Shown here: piece after piece, positions 61,206 to 64,000 of the stretch
Layout: every line of letters starts with the position of its first letter
Position numbering within the stretch: the stretch's first letter is position 1
NCBI RefSeq assembly: GCF_900102425.1
Contig: NZ_FNBT01000002.1
Location: 1 to 64,000 of the forward strand
Direction: 5' to 3'
Source: Blastococcus aurantiacus
GTDB lineage: Bacteria > Actinomycetota > Actinomycetes > Mycobacteriales > Geodermatophilaceae
Length of the DNA stretch: 64,000 bases
Position numbers and translations under genes: made by a program
Notes under the pieces: model-generated
What the model was told of the DNA's origin: nothing
Database searches by the model: none
The model's input: the letters and a program-made list of their open reading frames with translations, nothing else

Positions 61206-61212
61206 GGGACGC

Positions 61213-61218
61213 ATTGTG
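61213..61218 (-). promoter_or_regulatory. -10 element of the acyl-CoA dehydrogenase gene
   Basis: CACAAT on the - strand ends seven bases before ATG 61205, giving a leaderless start. It overlaps the left arm of the hairpin at 61216-61246. Confidence 0.45.
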
Positions 61219-61246
61219 CCGCGCCGGTCAGCGACCGGCGCGGCAC
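61216..61246. terminator. 14-bp perfect hairpin terminator after the aldo/keto reductase gene
   Basis: GTGCCGCGCCGGTC (61216-61229), loop AGC, then its exact complement (61233-61246). It lies six bases past the stop of the leftward aldo/keto reductase gene. Its distal arm carries part of the -10 element of the next leftward gene. Confidence 0.75.
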
Positions 61247-61252
61247 CTGCGC

Positions 61253-62107
61253 TCAGGCGAGGGCGTCGAGGCGGGCCATGTCCTCGGAGGAGAGGCGCAC
61301 GCCGGCGGCCCCCAGGTTCTCGGTCAGGTGGTCGACCGACTTCGTGCCCGGGATCGGGAGGATCACCGGCGACTTCTGCAGCAGCCAGGCCAGCGCCACC
61401 TGGGACGGCGTGGCGTCCAGCTCGCGGGCGATGTCGGCGACCGGGCTGTCCGGCGCGGCCAGGTTGCCGGTGGCGATCGGGAACCACGGGATGAAGGCGA
61501 TGCCCTCGGCCGTGGCGTAGTCGAGCACGTCCTGGCTCTGGCGCGTCGTGAGGTTGTACAGGTTCTGCACGCTCACGATCTCGGTCACCTCGCGGGCGGC
61601 CTTCAGCTCCTCGACCGACACCTCCGAGACGCCGATGTGCCGGACCTTGCCATCGGCCTTGAGCTCGGCGAAGGCACCGAGCTGGTCGGCCAGGGGCACC
61701 TCCGGGTCGATGCGGTGGAGCTGGATGAGGTCGATCCGGTCGACCTTCAGGTGCCGCAGCGAGAGCTCGACCTGCTGCTTGAGGTAGGCAGGGCGCCCGA
61801 CCGGCGTCCAGATGCCGGGGCCCTGGCGGGTCAGGCCGGCCTTGGTGGCGATGACCAGGCCGTCGGCGTAGGGGTGCAGCGCCTCGGCGATGATCTGCTC
61901 ACTGATTTCGGGGCCGTAGGAGTCGGCGGTGTCGATGAAGTCGACGCCCTGCTCGACGGCGGCCTGCACGACGCGGACGGCGGCGGCGCGGTCGGCCGGC
62001 TCACCCCAGACGCCGGGGCCGGGGAGCTGCATGGCGCCGTAGCCGAGCCTGTGCACGGGGAGGTCCCCGCCGATGGTGAAGGTGTCGCTGAGTTCTGCAG
62101 TGGTCAT
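61253..62107 (-). CDS. Aldo/keto reductase
   Basis: A 284-residue (beta/alpha)8 NADPH-dependent reductase. The catalytic tetrad is visible: Asp in FIDTADSYG, Tyr in DSYGP, Lys in VIATKAGL and His in LIQLHRID. IPGTKSVDHLTEN forms the phosphate-binding end of the cofactor site. ATG 62107 was chosen as it precedes the conserved TFTIGGDLPVHRLGYGAMQL. Substrate unknown. Confidence 0.93.
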   Translation of the reverse strand: MTTAELSDTFTIGGDLPVHRLGYGAMQLPGPGVWGEPADRAAAVRVVQAAVEQGVDFIDTADSYGPEISEQIIAEALHPYADGLVIATKAGLTRQGPGIWTPVGRPAYLKQQVELSLRHLKVDRIDLIQLHRIDPEVPLADQLGAFAELKADGKVRHIGVSEVSVEELKAAREVTEIVSVQNLYNLTTRQSQDVLDYATAEGIAFIPWFPIATGNLAAPDSPVADIARELDATPSQVALAWLLQKSPVILPIPGTKSVDHLTENLGAAGVRLSSEDMARLDALA

Positions 62108-62157
62108 GCCACCGGCCAGCACGCGCGGGCGGGCAGGTGTTCCCGGCACCGTGGACC

Positions 62158-62772
62158 ATGGTCGGCGTGGGCGCAGTCGAGGGTGGCCGGGTCGGGGAGA
62201 TCGTGGTGCTGCGGCACGGGCAGACGGAATGGAGCAAGGGCGGGCGGCACACCGGCCTGACCGACCTCGCGCTGCTGCCCGAGGGCGAGGAGCAGGCGCG
62301 GGCCCTGCGCCCGAAGCTCGGCTCTCGGGGGTTCGCCGAGGTGTGGGTCAGCCCCCTGCAGCGGGCCGGCCGCACCGCCGAGCTCGCGGGTCTGGCCCCC
62401 ACCGGCGCCGATCCCGACCTGGTGGAGCTGGACTACGGCGGCTACGAGGGCCGGACGACGGCGGAGATCAGCGCGGAGCTCGGGCGCGAGTGGTCGATCT
62501 GGGCCGACAGCACCGTGCCCGGTGAGACCCCGGGCGAGTCGCTGGACCAGGTGGCCGAGCGGGTGGACCGGGTGCTCGACCGGGCGCGGGCCCGGCTGTC
62601 CGACGGGGACGTCGCACTCGTCGCCCACGGGCACGTGCTGCGGGTGCTCACCGCGCGGTGGCTCGGGCTTCCCCCGCAGGCCGGCGCCCTGTTCGCGCTG
62701 CCGGCGGCGGCCTACGGCGTCCTCGGGCACGAGCACTCCCGGCCGGTGCTGACCGGCTGGGCGCTGACCTGA
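62158..62772 (+). CDS. Histidine phosphatase family protein (phosphoglycerate mutase-like)
   Basis: A 204-residue enzyme with the catalytic RHG motif VVLRHGQTEWS (His20), the second His in ALVAHGHVLRVLTARWL, and LVELDYGGYEGRTTAEI, which matches the small broad-specificity phosphatase group (GpmB/CobC-like). It could act on alpha-ribazole phosphate in cobalamin assembly, but nothing ties it to the distant cob genes. ATG 62158 was preferred over GTG 62137. Confidence 0.9.
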   Translation: MVGVGAVEGGRVGEIVVLRHGQTEWSKGGRHTGLTDLALLPEGEEQARALRPKLGSRGFAEVWVSPLQRAGRTAELAGLAPTGADPDLVELDYGGYEGRTTAEISAELGREWSIWADSTVPGETPGESLDQVAERVDRVLDRARARLSDGDVALVAHGHVLRVLTARWLGLPPQAGALFALPAAAYGVLGHEHSRPVLTGWALT

Positions 62773-62781
62773 GACGGCGGC

Positions 62782-63897
62782 TCAGCGGGAGCGGGTGACC
62801 CCGACCGCCTGGAAGCCGCCGTCCTGTCGCTCGACCGGCCGCGCGGGCCGGACCGGCCGGCCGAAGAGCCACCCCTGGCCCAGGTCGGCACCGAGGGTGG
62901 CGACCTCCTCGGCCAGCTGCTCGGTCTCGATGCCCTCGGCGACGACGACGGCGCCGAGCTGGTGTGCCAGGTCGGTGACCGCCTTGAGCACCGTGCGGGC
63001 ACCCTCGTCGGGCAGGCCCTGCACGAGCCCCTTGTCCAGCTTGACCACCTCGGGCCGGACGGCGGCCAGCAGCGACAGGCTCGAGTAGCCCGAGCCGACG
63101 TCGTCGAGGGCGACGCGCCAGCCCAGCGACCGGTAGTGCTCGAGGACGGTGACCAGGTGCCCGCGGTCGGCGATGGCGTGGGACTCGACGACCTCGAAGA
63201 CGAACTGGTGCGGCGCCAGGCCGGAGGCGTGGGCTGCCTGCTCGGTGCTGGCCAGGCACACCTGGGCGCGGTAGATCGACGTCGGGTTGAAGTTGATGAA
63301 CAGGTCGTGGTCGCCGATCCAGGACAGCGCGCCCTCGATCGCCGACTCCCGGCCGATGCGGTCCAGCCGCGCCAGCCAGCCGGCGGACTCGGCCACGAAG
63401 AACAGGTCGCCGCCACCCACCTCGCGGCCGTCGACGAGGCCGCGCAGCAGGGCCTCGTGAGCGACGACGGAGCGGTCCGACAGGCGGACGATCGGCTGGT
63501 AGGCCGACCAGAACTCGGCCTCGGCCAGGACGCCGACCTCGACGGTCACGCCGCGCCGGGCCAGCTCGACGGCGAGGCTGGGTGCGGTCAGCAGGCGGGC
63601 GGTCCGCGCGGTGCCGTCCGTCGGCGGATCGGTGGCCACGCGCACCGCCTCGAGCTCGGCGGCCGTCAGCTCCCGGGCGAGCCGCTGGAAGAGCCGGTCG
63701 ATCCCTCGGCCGCCCCGGGGGTCGAGCACGTCGACCAGGTGCGGCGAGCTGCTCACGTCGAGGTCCAGGGCAGCCGCGGTGCGCGCGACCGTCGGGAGGA
63801 CGTGACCGATGGAGGTGGCGAGCAGCACGCGGGTCGCCGCGCCCGGCACGTCCCAGTGCTCGCGGCAGCTGCACCCGATCCCGCAGATCGTTCCCAC
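62782..63897 (-). CDS. EAL-domain cyclic-di-GMP phosphodiesterase with N-terminal Cys cluster
   Basis: A 371-residue protein. Residues 5-11 are CGIGCSC (with a further His-Trp following, CREHW), a possible Fe-S or other metal/redox site. Residues 20-130 form a domain of unknown type (VLLATSIGHVLPTVARTAAALDLDV...). The EAL domain (about 140-360) keeps the catalytic set: EALLRG, Asn in FINFNPTS, Glu in FEVVES, Asp-Asp in ALDDVGSGYSS, Lys in VKLDKGL and Glu in AEGIETE. Cyclic-di-GMP hydrolysis is therefore likely. GTG 63897 is preferred: CATCCT sits at the leaderless distance. Earlier starts add Pro/Ala-rich residues. Confidence 0.9.
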   Translation of the reverse strand: MGTICGIGCSCREHWDVPGAATRVLLATSIGHVLPTVARTAAALDLDVSSSPHLVDVLDPRGGRGIDRLFQRLARELTAAELEAVRVATDPPTDGTARTARLLTAPSLAVELARRGVTVEVGVLAEAEFWSAYQPIVRLSDRSVVAHEALLRGLVDGREVGGGDLFFVAESAGWLARLDRIGRESAIEGALSWIGDHDLFINFNPTSIYRAQVCLASTEQAAHASGLAPHQFVFEVVESHAIADRGHLVTVLEHYRSLGWRVALDDVGSGYSSLSLLAAVRPEVVKLDKGLVQGLPDEGARTVLKAVTDLAHQLGAVVVAEGIETEQLAEEVATLGADLGQGWLFGRPVRPARPVERQDGGFQAVGVTRSR

Positions 63898-63903
63898 GCC
63901 AGC

Positions 63904-63909
63904 AGGATG
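63904..63909 (-). promoter_or_regulatory. -10-like element for the EAL gene
   Basis: CATCCT on the - strand ends six bases before GTG 63897, with A and T at -11 and -7. It is the same hexamer as in the cobK/cbiD bidirectional element. Confidence 0.4.
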
Positions 63910-64000
63910 AACCACACCGGGCCATACCGCACGAGGCGCGCGCGGCGCGTCCGCCGAGCCCGACCGGGTGACCGCCGGCGGACTCACAGGCGATCTTGTC

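Noticed and set aside
62158-62772. Histidine phosphatase as the alpha-ribazole phosphatase of cobalamin synthesis
   Set aside because: The family fold fits, but it lies over 45 kb from the cob genes and carries no diagnostic residue, so only the general family call is kept.
63903-63915. CAGGAT on the + strand as a second bidirectional promoter like that of cobK/cbiD
   Set aside because: The predicted + strand start (63915) does not fall on a start codon, and no + strand gene begins before the window end.

Overview
The window comes from a very GC-rich, densely coded actinobacterium. Gene content (cobIJ fusion, chlID-cobO-cobB-cobA order as in mycobacteria, DUF222/HNH protein, bacteriophytochrome with SpoIIE-type output, many leaderless start codons with TAnnnT-like -10 boxes) fits the Geodermatophilaceae/Frankiales side of the Actinobacteria. 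That placement is inference. No rRNA, phage, CRISPR array or intact insertion sequence is visible. There is one tRNA gene, tRNA-Lys(CTT).

Positions 1200-17150 hold a large cobalamin locus. On the + strand cobH-cobIJ come first, then a divergent cobK(-)/cbiD(+) pair whose start codons lie 18 bp apart around one symmetrical -10 element, then cobL-cobM on the - strand. A cobalamin riboswitch (7793-7889) leads a translationally coupled + strand run: chlID, cobO, cobB, cbiM, cbiN, cbiQ, cbiO, a cobE-cobC fusion and cobA. Together these cover cobalt uptake, ring methylation and contraction, amidation, cobalt insertion and adenosylation. No CobG, CobF or CobN is present, so the pathway is a CbiD-containing hybrid completed elsewhere in the genome.

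Positions 17150-24350 carry an FKBP lipoprotein, a pectinacetylesterase/NOTUM-like lipoprotein and a five-gene NikABCDE/Dpp-type ABC importer. The importer promoter contains TTGCAA-N5-TTGCAA, which matches the nickel-regulator (Nur) box, so it is probably a nickel or cobalt importer. Positions 24350-30700 hold a coupled pair of dynamin-like GTPases, an enoyl-CoA hydratase, an acyl-CoA dehydrogenase and dapA. Positions 30800-38033 carry a MoaD/BNR-repeat pair, an L,D-transpeptidase, tRNA-Lys, a two-RCK potassium channel with a small membrane partner, and an MFS transporter.

Positions 38096-43106 are a branched-chain amino acid ABC operon in the order livF-livG-livH-livM-binding protein. Next come a flavin monooxygenase, an ABC-2 exporter, an MFS transporter and a photoreceptor operon (heme oxygenase plus a bacteriophytochrome with a PP2C/SpoIIE phosphatase). 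From 51000 to the end the window holds smaller metabolic and regulatory units: an SDR, a polysaccharide deacetylase, isopentenyl diphosphate isomerase, an epoxide-hydrolase-like enzyme, MFS transporters, an ArsR-type regulator with a double palindromic operator, an epimerase, a hotdog protein/acyl-CoA dehydrogenase pair, an aldo/keto reductase, a histidine phosphatase and an EAL phosphodiesterase with an N-terminal cysteine cluster.

Two patterns recur. Operon genes overlap by ATGA or GTGA, pointing to translational coupling. Many first genes have no Shine-Dalgarno sequence but an nAnnnT hexamer 6-8 nt before the start codon, pointing to leaderless transcripts. The second pattern was used here to choose several start codons.
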